NCBI RefSeq assembly: GCF_006385135.1
Contig: NZ_CP041025.1
Location: 1,581,501 to 1,645,500, forward strand
Reading direction: 5' to 3'
Length of the DNA: 64,000 bases
DNA from: Paremcibacter congregatus
GTDB lineage: Bacteria > Pseudomonadota > Alphaproteobacteria > Sphingomonadales > Emcibacteraceae
Part shown: piece by piece, positions 27,546 through 37,625 of the stretch
Layout: the number at the start of each line of letters is the position of its first letter
Numbering within the stretch: the first letter of the stretch is position 1
The notes under the pieces: model-generated
Database searches by the model: none
The model's input: the letters and a program-made list of their open reading frames with translations, nothing else
Told to the model about the DNA's origin: nothing
Made by a program: the position numbers and the translations under genes

Positions 27546-28409
27546 TCAGCCCTGATAGGCGTGCGCCAGACGGCAGAAGTCTTCCACGGTCAGTTCTTCG
27601 GCGCGACAGGTCTGTGGAATTCCGGCTGCGGCGAGATACGGTAATGGATCTTTGCCCAGAGCCTTCAGGCTGGTGCGGAGCATTTTTCGCCGTTGATTGA
27701 AGGCGGCATAGACCACTTTTTCCAGAACTTTTTGCTGTGGTGTTTCGAGCTGTTCCGGGGTCGGGGTCAGACCGACGATGCAGGATGTCACCTTGGGCGG
27801 CGGGATAAAGGCCCGGGCCGGCACGTCAAACATGATTTTCGCTTTGGCGCGATATTGACCGAGCACGGACAGGCGTCCATAGGCTTTGGTGCGCGGGGCT
27901 GCGACGATCCGTTCACCGACTTCCTTTTGAAACATGAGGGTGAGAGAGCTGTACCAGGGGAGCCATTGGTCTGTTGTGAGCCATTTTACCAAAAGGGCGG
28001 TGCCGACATTATAGGGCAGGTTGGCGATGATCTTGATCGGGCGGCCTTCTGTGTCGCCAATCAGGTCGAGTTCATTCATTTCCAGCGCATCGCCCTGGAT
28101 AACGTTAAGTTTCCCCGGGTAGGCGGCCTGGATTTCCTTCTGAGCCTCAACGCAGCGGGGGTCCATTTCCACCGCCACCACCCGGTGGGCGCCGTTCATC
28201 AGAATGGCGCGGGTTAAGGCGCCAGGGCCAGGGCCGACTTCATAGACAATGCTGTCTTTCAGGTCCGTGTCCCCCAATCCCTCTGCGGAGCGTACGATTT
28301 TGCCGGTGAGGTTGAGATCGGTGAGAAAATTCTGTCCAAGTGATTTTTTTGCATCAAGGCCAAAATGGCTGATAACGTCTCGTAAGGGGCGCAGGCCGTC
28401 TTCATACAT
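27546..28409 (-). CDS. rsmA: 16S rRNA dimethyladenosine transferase
   Basis: KsgA/RsmA dimethylates two adjacent adenines in helix 45 of 16S rRNA, a late step of 30S maturation. 287 residues from the ATG chosen, which lies four bases after the pdxA stop. Motifs: [11 protein letters not shown], the SAM-binding [12 protein letters not shown], and the catalytic NLPYNV. In the usual surA-pdxA-rsmA order. Confidence 0.94.
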   Translation of the reverse strand: MYEDGLRPLRDVISHFGLDAKKSLGQNFLTDLNLTGKIVRSAEGLGDTDLKDSIVYEVGPGPGALTRAILMNGAHRVVAVEMDPRCVEAQKEIQAAYPGKLNVIQGDALEMNELDLIGDTEGRPIKIIANLPYNVGTALLVKWLTTDQWLPWYSSLTLMFQKEVGERIVAAPRTKAYGRLSVLGQYRAKAKIMFDVPARAFIPPPKVTSCIVGLTPTPEQLETPQQKVLEKVVYAAFNQRRKMLRTSLKALGKDPLPYLAAAGIPQTCRAEELTVEDFCRLAHAYQG

Positions 28410-28413
28410 GCGG

Positions 28414-29463
28414 TCAGACTTTCTGTGTTCTGTGGCGGGCAATTTCGGCGGCGCATTTCAACGCATTGATCATGCTCATTGGACTGGCTTTATTCTGCCC
28501 GGCGATATTGAGGGCGGTGCCATGATCGGGCGAGGTGCGGACGATCGGCAGGCCCAGCGTAATATTGACACCGTCAAAATCCAGGGTCTTGACCGGGATC
28601 AGGGCCTGGTCGTGATACATGCATAGCGCGGCGTCATAGCGGGCGCGGGCGGCGTCATGAAACATGGTGTCGGCGGGCAAGGGGCCGGAAATGTCCATTC
28701 CTTGCACCCGAAGTTTATCAAGGGCTGGTGCGATGACGGTTTGTTCTTCCTGTCCCATGGCGCCGTCTTCTCCGGCGTGGGGGTTCAGACCTGCAACGGC
28801 AATGCGCGGGGCGGACAAGCCAAAGTCCTGTTTCAGGGCGTGATGTAAACATATAAGGGTATCCGTAATCAGGTCGGCTGTAATGCTGGCAGGAACGTCT
28901 TTTAGGGCGGTATGAACCGTCAGAGGGACAACCCGCAAATCCTTCCCCATCAGCATCATGACGGATGTTTCGCCTTTCCCGGTATGATCGTTGCACAGTT
29001 TGGCGAGATATTCCGTATGGCCCGGAAAATCGAATCCCGCGTCATAAAGAACGGATTTTTGGATGGGCGCGGTGACGAGGCCGGCAGCCTTGCCGTCAAA
29101 GATAAACTGAGTGGCCTGTTCAATGGCGCCGAGCACCAATGGCGCGGTTTTCGCCGAGGGCTTGCCCGACGTGACGCTGAGGGACAGCCCCATATCAAGG
29201 ACGGGCAGGGCGCTGTCAAAGGCGGCTGTGCATTGGTCCGGTGATGAAATGACACGCAACGGCAAGGTTATACCGATATCGAGAGCAGCCTGTTGCAGGA
29301 TTGCTGCCGCGCCAATGACAAAAAACGGAGGCAACTGATGCGTCTGCCGTTCGGCCCAGGCCTTGATAATGATCTCCGGGCCAATACCGGCGGGTTCCCC
29401 AAGGGAAACCGCCAGAGGCAGGGCGTCTTGGGGCAGGGAATTATTTATAGTCGATGATGGCAT
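28414..29463 (-). CDS. pdxA: 4-hydroxythreonine-4-phosphate dehydrogenase
   Basis: Oxidises 4-phosphohydroxy-L-threonine in the DXP-dependent pyridoxal phosphate pathway. 349 residues. Characteristic segments are [12 protein letters not shown] at the N-terminus, GHTEYLA with a metal-ligand histidine, and the C-terminal [12 protein letters not shown] with a second one. The start ATG lies inside the end of surA (23-base overlap), implying coupled translation. Confidence 0.94.
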   Translation of the reverse strand: MPSSTINNSLPQDALPLAVSLGEPAGIGPEIIIKAWAERQTHQLPPFFVIGAAAILQQAALDIGITLPLRVISSPDQCTAAFDSALPVLDMGLSLSVTSGKPSAKTAPLVLGAIEQATQFIFDGKAAGLVTAPIQKSVLYDAGFDFPGHTEYLAKLCNDHTGKGETSVMMLMGKDLRVVPLTVHTALKDVPASITADLITDTLICLHHALKQDFGLSAPRIAVAGLNPHAGEDGAMGQEEQTVIAPALDKLRVQGMDISGPLPADTMFHDAARARYDAALCMYHDQALIPVKTLDFDGVNITLGLPIVRTSPDHGTALNIAGQNKASPMSMINALKCAAEIARHRTQKV

Positions 29464-30757
29464 CGCGTCGCAGGTCCCTCAGGTGACGGCGGGCGATCAG
29501 ACCGACCCGTTGCTGGGACAGGCTGCCTTCAATGCTGTCATAGTCCGGCATCCGGATTTGTGGTTCTTCCCTGTTGCAGAGAACAAACACCCGGAAGCCG
29601 GTTTCTTCCTTGACAGGTGGAGTCGCTTTGCCGATTTCAAGATCAAGCAGGGGTTGCTGGAGATGAGTTGGCAGATCAGAGATGGCCAGGTCGCCCAGTT
29701 CGCCGGTTTCAGAGGCGCCAATGGCTTTGCCTTGGGCTGCGAGGTCTTCACAACTGTTGATTTTGGCCGCCGCCGCAGTGATGGTGGCTTCGAGCGCGGT
29801 AATTTCTTCGGCTTCCGCCTTGTCAGAAAACTTAAAGAACATATGCTGCAGATCGACTTTGGCATCAGTTGGTGTCGCGGTCAGTATCTGTCGCTTTTCA
29901 ACCAATTGCACAATGTAGAAACCATCTTCGGTTTCAATCGGTTTTGATAATTCACCAGGCTCTAGTTTTTCCAGTGCGCTGGCGATTTCTTTATTGAGCT
30001 CTGATTTCATCAACCACCCCAAATCACCGCCGACCGCAGAAGTGGTGGCCTGCGAAAACTGGCGCGCCATCATGGGAAAGGCGTTGGGTTTGCTTTTAAG
30101 TTGTTCGAGGATACTGTCAGCGGCGGCGCGGATTTCATCGCGGCGTTCATTTTCAGACACCAACAGAAAAATCTCACGGGGGTGGTATTCCAGTTGCCCT
30201 TTATTATGTTGCATCCGATCAAGAATGGCGTAAATCTCTTCATCACTGATGCTGACCTGCGGCATCAGAAGCCCGCCGACGACCTGTTCCCAGGCGAGAC
30301 TGGCTTCAATCTGTTTCAACATGGATGCTTTATTGATGCCGGCCTGGTTGAGCTGTTGCTCAAGTTGTTGGGAAGTGACGCGCATCTGCTGGGCGTAAGA
30401 AGCGAAGGATTGTTCCTGTTCTTGCTGGCTGATGACGGTTTTGTATTTGTCGGCTTCCTGAATTTTTAATTTGTCGTCCACCAGGCTCTGCAGCGCCTGT
30501 TGCTGCATATATTGCTGTTCCTGTTGGGAATATTGCCGCTGACCGGAAGAAATCATAAACAACATCACTCGTTGTTTCAGGTCATAAAGCGAAATGGGGC
30601 TGTCGTTAACCACGGCAACGATTTGCTGTACGTCGCTCAATTGTTGTGGGGTGCCGGGGTCTTGTTGGGCGGACGCATTACTCGACAAAAGCATTATGCT
30701 GCTCAAAATGCCTGCCAAATTCAGTTTAAATGTCCTTGCCACGAAACTACTCTTCAT
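29441..30757 (-). CDS. surA: periplasmic chaperone / peptidyl-prolyl isomerase SurA
   Basis: Helps outer-membrane beta-barrels such as LptD to fold. 438 residues. Signal peptide MKSSFVARTFKLNLAGILSS then IMLLSSNASA. The SurA N-terminal domain follows (IVAVVNDSPISLYDLKQRV), then a parvulin-type domain (HPREIFLLV up to GGDLGWL and IETEDGFYIVQLVEKR). The second parvulin-like segment near residues 290-400 is more divergent. It lies directly downstream of its client gene lptD. Confidence 0.93.
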   Translation of the reverse strand: MKSSFVARTFKLNLAGILSSIMLLSSNASAQQDPGTPQQLSDVQQIVAVVNDSPISLYDLKQRVMLFMISSGQRQYSQQEQQYMQQQALQSLVDDKLKIQEADKYKTVISQQEQEQSFASYAQQMRVTSQQLEQQLNQAGINKASMLKQIEASLAWEQVVGGLLMPQVSISDEEIYAILDRMQHNKGQLEYHPREIFLLVSENERRDEIRAAADSILEQLKSKPNAFPMMARQFSQATTSAVGGDLGWLMKSELNKEIASALEKLEPGELSKPIETEDGFYIVQLVEKRQILTATPTDAKVDLQHMFFKFSDKAEAEEITALEATITAAAAKINSCEDLAAQGKAIGASETGELGDLAISDLPTHLQQPLLDLEIGKATPPVKEETGFRVFVLCNREEPQIRMPDYDSIEGSLSQQRVGLIARRHLRDLRRDAIIDYK

Positions 30758-30828
30758 TTTTTCTTACCCGGTTTTTTAATTTGTTACACATCTATACTGG
30801 TTAATATCAGAAAAATCAAAAGGCAAAA

Positions 30829-33021
30829 TCAGCCGAGATTTTTCAATACCAGCCGGAAGTGGAAGATACTTGATGGTGTAATGTCCCTGTCGGAGGTCAG
30901 GCGCTTCTCGTAACTGAGGCCAAATTCCAGACATTCATCTTTATACAGGACGCCAGCATCATAATAAATTGTGTCATTTTTGAGAATATCCTGTACCCAG
31001 CTGCCATGCAGAGTCCATTTAGGATTGACCAGATATTTCAGGCCAAGACCCAGTTCTTTGCGATTTTCCAGTTCCGTATTGGTCAGATCCGTTTTTTCCC
31101 GGTCGAGATCGAGATAGCGGGCCGATACCCGGATGCTTTTACTGCCGCCAGACAGGATCAGTTCATTACGTCGTAGGCTAAAACTGCTGCTGTCCAACCT
31201 GAACCGGTGAACATAATCGAGATAGTCACCGAGGATGACATCAAGCCGTCCAACAAAATCTGATGATTTGCCTTCATAACCGGACCCCACGGGAAAAGTT
31301 TCGGTGGAACTGAACCGGAAACTCTGGCCGATGGTCGTCCGGATGGTGGTGTCCCCCGAATAAAGGGAATATCGGACGCCGTAATTTACCCTGGTGCCGG
31401 CCTCCCAGCGATCATAACCGTTATAACGATTGTGGCTGAACAGGTTATTTTCATCAAATTCAAAATTGCGGCTGTCTTCATTGGGAATGTCGAACGAGTT
31501 TTTATTGTTCGGCGCGACGATGATGGAAACCAGAGGTTCAATGATCTGTTGTGACGTCAGACTATTTTTTATGAAAGGCAGGTTCCAGTCAACGGAAAGT
31601 TTAGGTAATACGCGTGCATAAGTTCCGTCGGCGCCGCCATAGATCGGTTGATCCTGCAAGGCGGCGTCACTGACGTGATAGGCATCTCCCCGCAGGCTGG
31701 CGGTGATGGTGTAGAAGTCCCCCAGTTGAGTCTTCATTGGCAGTTTCCAGGCGCTCTTGAAGCTGACCCGTTGGGTGTCAATGCCGGCGGTGCGCAGGAT
31801 AGAAGCGCCACTGGCGTCAAGAGTAAACTGATTGCCCCATTTGCCCGGGGTGGTTTCAATGTTAAGGTCAAAGGCGGGCAGGGCTTGACCTGTCAGGCCG
31901 CCACTGTCTTCTTCATCAAGGCCTTGAAAAACGTATAACCCGGTCGAGAAATAATTACGTCCGGTGAAATTTTCTATTTTGGCATGGCTTTTCAGTACAT
32001 CGGAACGGTCCTGGTAATAGCGACGCAGATAGGTGTCATCACTGACCCAGCGCGCGGCGTAATCCCATTGCCACTGGTCGCCGATCAGTTTCAGGTTGTC
32101 CAGATCGAACTTGCCTTCAGAAAATATATGCCCGCGGATTTCGCGACCGCTTTCGCTGCTGAGAAAATTATCACTGTCGATGGCATTGGCAATTGATCCA
32201 CTGACGGAGAACTGGCCATTGCCTGTATGTTGACGATAAGTGCCGCCGAGCACCAGGCCCTCTTTCGATGTCAGTAAGGGTTCAAGTGTCAGGTCGCGAT
32301 GGGGCGCCAGACTAAAATAGTAAGGAATTGTGACATTCAGTCCAAGTTCGGACGACGTGCCAAATTCCGGGTTAAGAAAACCGGAAGCCGCGTGAACCGT
32401 CGGGTCGGGGTGTGAAAAATAGGGGGTGTACAGGATGGGAACCCCGGCAATTTCCAAAATGACATTCTTGTAGCGAATGACTTTGTCTTCTTCATCATGG
32501 GTGACTTCGTCGGCGCGAATTTGCCACAACGGCTTGCGTTTTCCGTCTTCGTTACAGGTTTTGCACGGCGTATAGGCGGCGTCTTTCAATATGGTGCGTT
32601 TGCCGGTGCGTACACCTTCCCGGGCCGCCAGATGGGCGTCATCGGAAAACAGAAGGCGGACGTTACGGATAAAACCTTCCTTCAGTCCATCCTTAAGGAC
32701 TGTTTCTTCCATATACAGAATGTTGCCCTTGTCATCGCGGATCGTGACCTTGCCGACGGCACGGACTTCCTGAGATGTTTCGTCATAAGTGACTTTGTCT
32801 GCGTTCAGGACCGTAGTACCCTGATAGAGTGTGACATTGCCACTGACAATGACGCGCTTATTTTCGCTATCGTAGAGCGCCTTGTCTGCAGAAAAATTAA
32901 TGTCTTTGCCGAGGGGGCTCGTCTGGCCATACGCCATGCCCGCGCCGGATAAGGTCGCCAGGGGAGAAGCAATAATGACTGCGCCGGAAAGCAGGCCCGT
33001 GAGGATAATTTTTCTAACCAT
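30829..33021 (-). CDS. lptD: LPS-assembly protein LptD
   Basis: Outer-membrane barrel that inserts lipopolysaccharide. 730 residues: N-terminal signal peptide, a periplasmic OstA/LptA-like domain (INFSADKALYDSENKRVIVS), then the barrel (IPYYFSLAPHRDLTLEPLLT onwards). The cysteines of YTPCKTCNEDGK are candidates for structural disulfides. The lptF and lptG permease genes, often just upstream in this class, are not here; pepA diverges instead. Confidence 0.95.
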   Translation of the reverse strand: MVRKIILTGLLSGAVIIASPLATLSGAGMAYGQTSPLGKDINFSADKALYDSENKRVIVSGNVTLYQGTTVLNADKVTYDETSQEVRAVGKVTIRDDKGNILYMEETVLKDGLKEGFIRNVRLLFSDDAHLAAREGVRTGKRTILKDAAYTPCKTCNEDGKRKPLWQIRADEVTHDEEDKVIRYKNVILEIAGVPILYTPYFSHPDPTVHAASGFLNPEFGTSSELGLNVTIPYYFSLAPHRDLTLEPLLTSKEGLVLGGTYRQHTGNGQFSVSGSIANAIDSDNFLSSESGREIRGHIFSEGKFDLDNLKLIGDQWQWDYAARWVSDDTYLRRYYQDRSDVLKSHAKIENFTGRNYFSTGLYVFQGLDEEDSGGLTGQALPAFDLNIETTPGKWGNQFTLDASGASILRTAGIDTQRVSFKSAWKLPMKTQLGDFYTITASLRGDAYHVSDAALQDQPIYGGADGTYARVLPKLSVDWNLPFIKNSLTSQQIIEPLVSIIVAPNNKNSFDIPNEDSRNFEFDENNLFSHNRYNGYDRWEAGTRVNYGVRYSLYSGDTTIRTTIGQSFRFSSTETFPVGSGYEGKSSDFVGRLDVILGDYLDYVHRFRLDSSSFSLRRNELILSGGSKSIRVSARYLDLDREKTDLTNTELENRKELGLGLKYLVNPKWTLHGSWVQDILKNDTIYYDAGVLYKDECLEFGLSYEKRLTSDRDITPSSIFHFRLVLKNLG

Positions 33022-33265
33022 ATAGCGTTATTTACATACTTTTCTTTTTGTTGCCTACCGTTATTTCCCAATCAGGCCGAAAAACCTTGTTGGAAAAGAT
33101 CTTTTCGGCTCGGCTTGCTTCAATGTGATTTCTCCGCTTTTCCGAGTTTATCCTTGCACAAAGTGCCCTGCGGTACTATCTCTCAAGTGAAGACAATGCT
33201 ACAAACTTCCTCTATCATCAAGAAATGATACTTGGACATAATATTAGGACATAATTGAGGCACTC

Positions 33266-34759
33266 ATGAACATAAAATTCTGTAAAAAAGCACTGCCAAC
33301 CGCCGATGCGCATGTCGTCTTTACTTATGCGGATCGTAAATTGACCGAAAGCGCCAAAAAAATTGACAAGGAAACCGATGGCCTTGTTAAACGCGCCATC
33401 AAGGTTGGTCATTTTGAAGGCAAGCTTGGGCAGATTGTGGAATTGGTGGCTCCGGTTAACCTGGACATCAATCGTATTCTTGTGGTTGGTCTTGGCGCAG
33501 AGGCTGAGCTGGACGCCGTGAAGGCCGAAAAGGTTGGCGGCAAGATCATGGCGAAGCTGATTTCCAGCGGAGACGAAGATATTTCCATAGCCGTTGATAG
33601 CGCGAAAGCAGCAATCCTGTCCGATGCGGAACTTGCGGCCCATATCGCCTGTGGCGCCCGTCTGCGCCGGTACCGCTTTGATAAATATTTCACCAAACAA
33701 CCGGAAAGCAAAAAGCCATCCGTGATCGCAGTTTCCGTCATGACCAGTGCGGCGACGGCGGCTGACAAACTGTTTGATGATCTTGATCGTGTTGCCGATG
33801 GTGTTGAATTTGCCCGTGATCTGGTGACAGAACCCGGCAATGTGGTTTATCCGGAAAGCTATGCCGAAAAGATCAAGGAACTGTCCGAGCTCGGCATTGA
33901 TGTCGAAGTCCTCTGTGAAGAGGAAATGGAAGAACTTGGCATGGGCGCGCTTCTCGGCGTAGGTCAGGGCAGTGCCTGTGAATCTCATCTGGTGATCATG
34001 CACTGGAACGGATCAGACAAGGAAGATGAAGCGCCAGTGGCCTTTATCGGCAAAGGCGTGACCTTCGATACCGGGGGCATTTCCCTGAAGCCCGGCGCGG
34101 GCATGGAAGACATGAAATTTGATATGGGTGGTTCTGCCGCCGTTGTTGGCGCCATGACGGCGCTTGCCGGGCGTAATGCCAAGGTCAACGCCATTGGCGT
34201 GGTTGGTCTCGTGGAAAATATGCCTTCCAGTACAGCGCAACGTCCCGGTGATGTGGTGGTCAGTATGTCCGGTCAAACCATTGAAGTGATCAATACTGAC
34301 GCTGAAGGCCGCCTGGTGCTGGCCGATGCGCTTTGGTATACGCAGGATCGGTTCAAGCCAAAATGCATGATTGATCTCGCTACGCTGACCGGCGCCATGA
34401 TGGTGGCTCTGGGACAGGAATATGCCGGAATTTTCTCTAACAATGATGAGCTCTGTGACCATCTGGTCAATGCGGGACAAACAGTTGATGAGCCGGTATG
34501 GCGTATGCCGCTGAACAAGGCGTATGACAAACTGGTGGATTCCAAGATTGCCGATATGCGCAATATTGGCGGCAAATATGCGGGCAGCATTACCGCAGCC
34601 CAGTTCCTGCAGCGGTTTGTCAATGATGTGCCATGGGTGCATATCGATATCGCCGGCATGGCCTGGAAAACAGAAGCTTCCGATGTTGCCGACAGTGGTG
34701 CAACCGGTTATGGCGTTCGTCTTCTGGACCGTTTTGTGCACGATAATTACGAAGACTAA
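33266..34759 (+). CDS. pepA: leucyl aminopeptidase
   Basis: M17-family dinuclear zinc aminopeptidase of 497 residues. The C-terminal catalytic domain shows the metal/active-site segments GKGVTFDTGGISLKPGAGM and NTDAEGRLVLADAL. Cytoplasmic peptide turnover is the expected role. holC begins one base after its stop, a frequent pair (pepA-holC) in proteobacteria. Upstream is a short direct repeat GGACATAAT in the 5' region (33234 and 33247), of unknown meaning. Confidence 0.95.
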   Translation: MNIKFCKKALPTADAHVVFTYADRKLTESAKKIDKETDGLVKRAIKVGHFEGKLGQIVELVAPVNLDINRILVVGLGAEAELDAVKAEKVGGKIMAKLISSGDEDISIAVDSAKAAILSDAELAAHIACGARLRRYRFDKYFTKQPESKKPSVIAVSVMTSAATAADKLFDDLDRVADGVEFARDLVTEPGNVVYPESYAEKIKELSELGIDVEVLCEEEMEELGMGALLGVGQGSACESHLVIMHWNGSDKEDEAPVAFIGKGVTFDTGGISLKPGAGMEDMKFDMGGSAAVVGAMTALAGRNAKVNAIGVVGLVENMPSSTAQRPGDVVVSMSGQTIEVINTDAEGRLVLADALWYTQDRFKPKCMIDLATLTGAMMVALGQEYAGIFSNNDELCDHLVNAGQTVDEPVWRMPLNKAYDKLVDSKIADMRNIGGKYAGSITAAQFLQRFVNDVPWVHIDIAGMAWKTEASDVADSGATGYGVRLLDRFVHDNYED

Positions 34760-34760
34760 T

Positions 34761-35210
34761 ATGACCGATATCAGCTTTTATCATCTGCTGCATCAGCCTT
34801 TGACCAGTGCGTTGCCAAAACTGCTGGACAAGGTTCATGGGGCGGGGATGAAAGCGGTTATCAGGGTGGGCTCGGAAGAGCGCATGATGGAACTGGATGA
34901 GGTTCTCTGGACTTTTAAACCTGACAGCTTCCTGCCCCATGGGGATATGAAGTGTAAGTATCCCGATCAGCAGGTAATTTATCTGACCACGGAGGAAGAA
35001 AATCCTGCGGGGGCGTCGGTATTGGTTCTAGTGGACAGTATGGAAAGCACTCTGATCGCGGACTATGACCGTTGTCTTGAAATGTTTGATGGCCGAAATG
35101 ACGAAGCAACGGCCGCAGCGCGGGGGCGCTGGAAAACTTATAAAGAGGCAGGACATACCCTGACCTATTGGCAGCAGACCGAGCAGGGCGGCTGGAGCAA
35201 AAAGGCTTGA
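34761..35210 (+). CDS. holC: DNA polymerase III chi subunit
   Basis: 149-residue clamp-loader accessory protein, beginning MTDISFYHLLHQPLTSALPK. The conserved WTFKPDSFLPHGD segment near 45-60 and YDRCLEMFDG fit HolC. Chi links the polymerase III holoenzyme to single-strand binding protein. I chose the ATG at 34761, one base after the pepA stop; the longer open frame upstream is inside pepA. Confidence 0.9.
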   Translation: MTDISFYHLLHQPLTSALPKLLDKVHGAGMKAVIRVGSEERMMELDEVLWTFKPDSFLPHGDMKCKYPDQQVIYLTTEEENPAGASVLVLVDSMESTLIADYDRCLEMFDGRNDEATAAARGRWKTYKEAGHTLTYWQQTEQGGWSKKA

Positions 35211-35250
35211 GAGCAGTTCCTGACCATATTCTCTTCTCTTAATCACTGGA

Positions 35251-35279
35251 TTGACAATTCTGTTATTTCCCCTCATATT
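35251..35279 (+). promoter_or_regulatory. putative promoter of the serine hydrolase gene
   Basis: Consensus -35 TTGACA (35251-35256), a 17-base spacer and a weaker -10 CATATT (35274-35279), 85 bases before the start codon. Confidence 0.45.
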
Positions 35280-35363
35280 TTCCGTAATCAGCGCCTCTGA
35301 ATAATTTCAAAAGAAAACATGGATCTTCAAATCATACGGGGCGTACTAGATGGGGAGAATATC

Positions 35364-36542
35364 ATGAGACGAACGTTTCTGGTTATTGCGTGCATTACCG
35401 CACTCACTAACACTACCTTAGTGAAAGCGAAGGAATTGCATCCATCCGGTCTGCCGGACTTCACGCCGGATCGCGCGGCGGCATTAACGAAAATGTTCAC
35501 TGACTTTGTTGCCACCAAGGGCATCAATACGGCGGGTGTTGTGGTGATCAAAGGGGGTAAAGTTGCCTGGACCGGGACCTTCGGCAGTCAGGCTCCGGGG
35601 GTGCCGGCCTCGGAAAATACTCAGTTTAATGCGGCCTCGCTGACCAAAACCGTGACCACGGAAACCATTCTGCGTCTGGTCGATCAGGGAAAACTTGATC
35701 TGGATGAAAGTATGGCGCCCTATTGGGTGGACCCGGATCTGGCGGATGATCCGCGCCATAAGGACCTGACGCCGCGCATGGCGCTCAGCCATACCACGGG
35801 CTTCCTGAACTGGCGGTTTTTAGCCAAAGACTACAAGTTGCATTTTCAAAATGATCCCGGCGCGAAATACGGCTATTCCGGGGAAGGGATGAAATATGTG
35901 GCAGCCTACGCCGAAAGGAAACTGGGGCGCGGGTTCGAGAGTCTGGTGAAAGAACATCTGTTCACGCCACTGAAGATTAACGGGGCGTCGATCAGTGTAC
36001 GTGAGGCGAATTTCCCGAACATTGCCCGACGGCTGGACGAGGACGGCGCATTTTGGGGGCCATATTGTTTCCCGCAAAAACGCTGGTGCAGTCAGGAAGG
36101 TGACTATTCCGCCGCCGGAAATCTGGTGATAACTGTCAATGATTTCGCCAAATTCATGATCTCGGTGATGAAGGAGGAGGGATATAGCGCCAAGATCGCC
36201 GCCGACCGCAATCACGTGCAAGCGGATAAAGGGGATGAAACCAAGGTGATTTGCGGTATCGTGCCGGACGGCCATTGCCCCAAGACGCAAGGCTATGGGC
36301 TTGGCTGGGAAGTGTTTGATTACGGCGATACACAATTGTTGAGCCACGGGGGGAGCGACTGGGCGGAACTGACGACGGCTTATTTTTATACAGGAACGCA
36401 GGATGGACTGGTCATCTTCCTTAATGCGCCGAATTATCGCGCGTTGCAGGTCATGCCAGAATTAATCGAGTTGATCGACCCGATTTCTCCGTTAGTGGCT
36501 CACTATAAAAATCTGCGCCTCCGGTCAAACAGCAGACAATAA
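35364..36542 (+). CDS. secreted serine hydrolase, beta-lactamase class C / EstB fold
   Basis: 392 residues with a signal peptide (MRRTFLVIACITALTNTTLV then KAKE). The SxxK nucleophile/base motif is S92-L-T-K95. The position of the usual Y-x-N is Y171-S-G in KYGYSGEG, and an HGG near residue 330 takes the KTG position. Homologues include esterases, D-aminopeptidases and peptidoglycan-acting enzymes; true beta-lactamase activity should not be assumed. I chose the ATG at 35364, which has GGGGAGA upstream; the earlier ATG would precede the signal peptide by 15 residues. Monocistronic. Confidence 0.8.
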   Translation: MRRTFLVIACITALTNTTLVKAKELHPSGLPDFTPDRAAALTKMFTDFVATKGINTAGVVVIKGGKVAWTGTFGSQAPGVPASENTQFNAASLTKTVTTETILRLVDQGKLDLDESMAPYWVDPDLADDPRHKDLTPRMALSHTTGFLNWRFLAKDYKLHFQNDPGAKYGYSGEGMKYVAAYAERKLGRGFESLVKEHLFTPLKINGASISVREANFPNIARRLDEDGAFWGPYCFPQKRWCSQEGDYSAAGNLVITVNDFAKFMISVMKEEGYSAKIAADRNHVQADKGDETKVICGIVPDGHCPKTQGYGLGWEVFDYGDTQLLSHGGSDWAELTTAYFYTGTQDGLVIFLNAPNYRALQVMPELIELIDPISPLVAHYKNLRLRSNSRQ

Positions 36543-36931
36543 GGCGCGGCCTGATCAGACGCCTCTATTGTTATTTTTAAGAAGGCCAGAATCTACTTTG
36601 ATATCAGTATAGTACCGTGAACAAGTCATCTCGGCTGTGACATGAGAATGGACCCTTGCCTGCGCAAGGGTGACAAGGATAAGGGGAAGATAAATTAATA
36701 CACTAGTTTTTCCTGTGTCATTTCCATGAAGATGGAAATCTAGTCAATCGTCTAACATGTTTCTGGATTACCCGATCAAGTCGGGTAAAGACGGGGAAGA
36801 GAAGTTTGCTATGTGCAAAACGACCATGTAGGCATGTAAAGCTTTTGCGTATAGTATGTGTCAGTCTAATAAAATTAATCTTGTGTATTAGTCGTCATTT
36901 GTGAACGAAATAAATAAGAAGGGGAACTAAT
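36543..36931. other. intergenic patch with palindromic repeats
   Basis: About 390 bases of non-coding DNA between the serine hydrolase and an AT-rich orphan gene. It contains three hairpin units (see repeat entry) and turns AT-rich from about 36840. I see no RNA gene. An AAGGGGA ribosome binding site for the next gene is at its end. Confidence 0.5.
36648..36800. repeat. palindromic elements (dispersed repeat family, copy 2)
   Basis: Three units: GGACCCTTGC/GCAAGGGTGACA at about 36650-36674, ATTTCCAT/ATGGAAAT at 36720-36739, and CTGGATTACCCGA/TCGGGTAAAGACGGGGAAGA at 36763-36800. The last shares the GGAT-palindrome-GACGGGGAAG scaffold with the elements at 8406 and 52342. The arm sequences differ while the flanks are kept, so this is a family of compensating hairpins and not exact copies. 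Confidence 0.5.
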
Positions 36932-37621
36932 GTGGGCGAGCTTTTTAGAGGAATATTTAGAGAAATATATAGCGCCGCTTTGTGGGTCGATAGCCACAAT
37001 GGTTTTGTCATTGTGGTTCTTACTTTTTTAATGGTTTCATTTAATATAATTTTATTATGGGAAAATAGAAAATTACGCAAATTGGGGAGTGAGCCTCATA
37101 TAGTGGCTTACGTTCGGCCTGGGAAACATATCAATATTCTAAATCTCTATATTTCGAATATAGGATTGGGACCAGCATTTAATGTAAAATTTTATATCCC
37201 AGATGCTGATGCAATTATAGAAAAATATAGAGTAAGGCTTCCAGGAAAAAATTCTATTCGTGAAATTCAAACATTACCGCAGGGAGGTGAAATTAAAGCC
37301 TATTTTGGAAATTTTTTTGAGTTTGAGAAAGAAAATCCATTAGAGAAAATTTTGTTAACTATTCACTATGATGATGTTTTTGGAAGAAAAAGGGAATCCA
37401 AAAGTAATATTGATGTTTCCAGCCTCTCTGGCTACACTAGAGTCGGTCATCCTGATTCAGAAGAAATATCTAAAAGCTTAAAAGAGATATCCAAAACTTT
37501 GAAAAATTTTAAAATCAAAAATGATATCTTGTTGATAGAAACATCGTCACGTGAGAAGCTTGCTGATGAGCTAAATGAAGACTACAAAGAAATAAGAGAC
37601 TTCATAGATAAGCGTCCCTAA
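36932..37621 (+). CDS. AT-rich orphan membrane-anchored protein
   Basis: 229 residues, not recognised. One transmembrane helix (about 24-43, VIVVLTFLMVSFNIILLW), then a soluble domain with the pattern ISNIGLGPAFNVKFYIP, seen in many uncharacterised membrane-anchored proteins, and a charged, Lys/Glu-rich, probably helical C-terminus. Start is GTG at 36932 with AGGGGA at good spacing; an overlapping ATG at 36930 opens a different frame that stops after 33 codons. A/T-ending codons dominate, unlike all neighbours, which suggests horizontal acquisition. Flanked by repeats on the left and the convergent ABC-F gene on the right. Confidence 0.75.
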   Translation: MGELFRGIFREIYSAALWVDSHNGFVIVVLTFLMVSFNIILLWENRKLRKLGSEPHIVAYVRPGKHINILNLYISNIGLGPAFNVKFYIPDADAIIEKYRVRLPGKNSIREIQTLPQGGEIKAYFGNFFEFEKENPLEKILLTIHYDDVFGRKRESKSNIDVSSLSGYTRVGHPDSEEISKSLKEISKTLKNFKIKNDILLIETSSREKLADELNEDYKEIRDFIDKRP

Positions 37622-37625
37622 TTTT

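Noticed and set aside
35364-36542. Serine hydrolase as a true beta-lactamase
   Set aside because: SxxK is present, but Y-S-G replaces the usual Y-x-N and many non-lactamase hydrolases share this pattern.
36930-37028. 33-codon frame starting at ATG 36930
   Set aside because: Overlaps the GTG-started 229-residue gene, which has the better-spaced ribosome binding site; kept only as a possible regulatory start.
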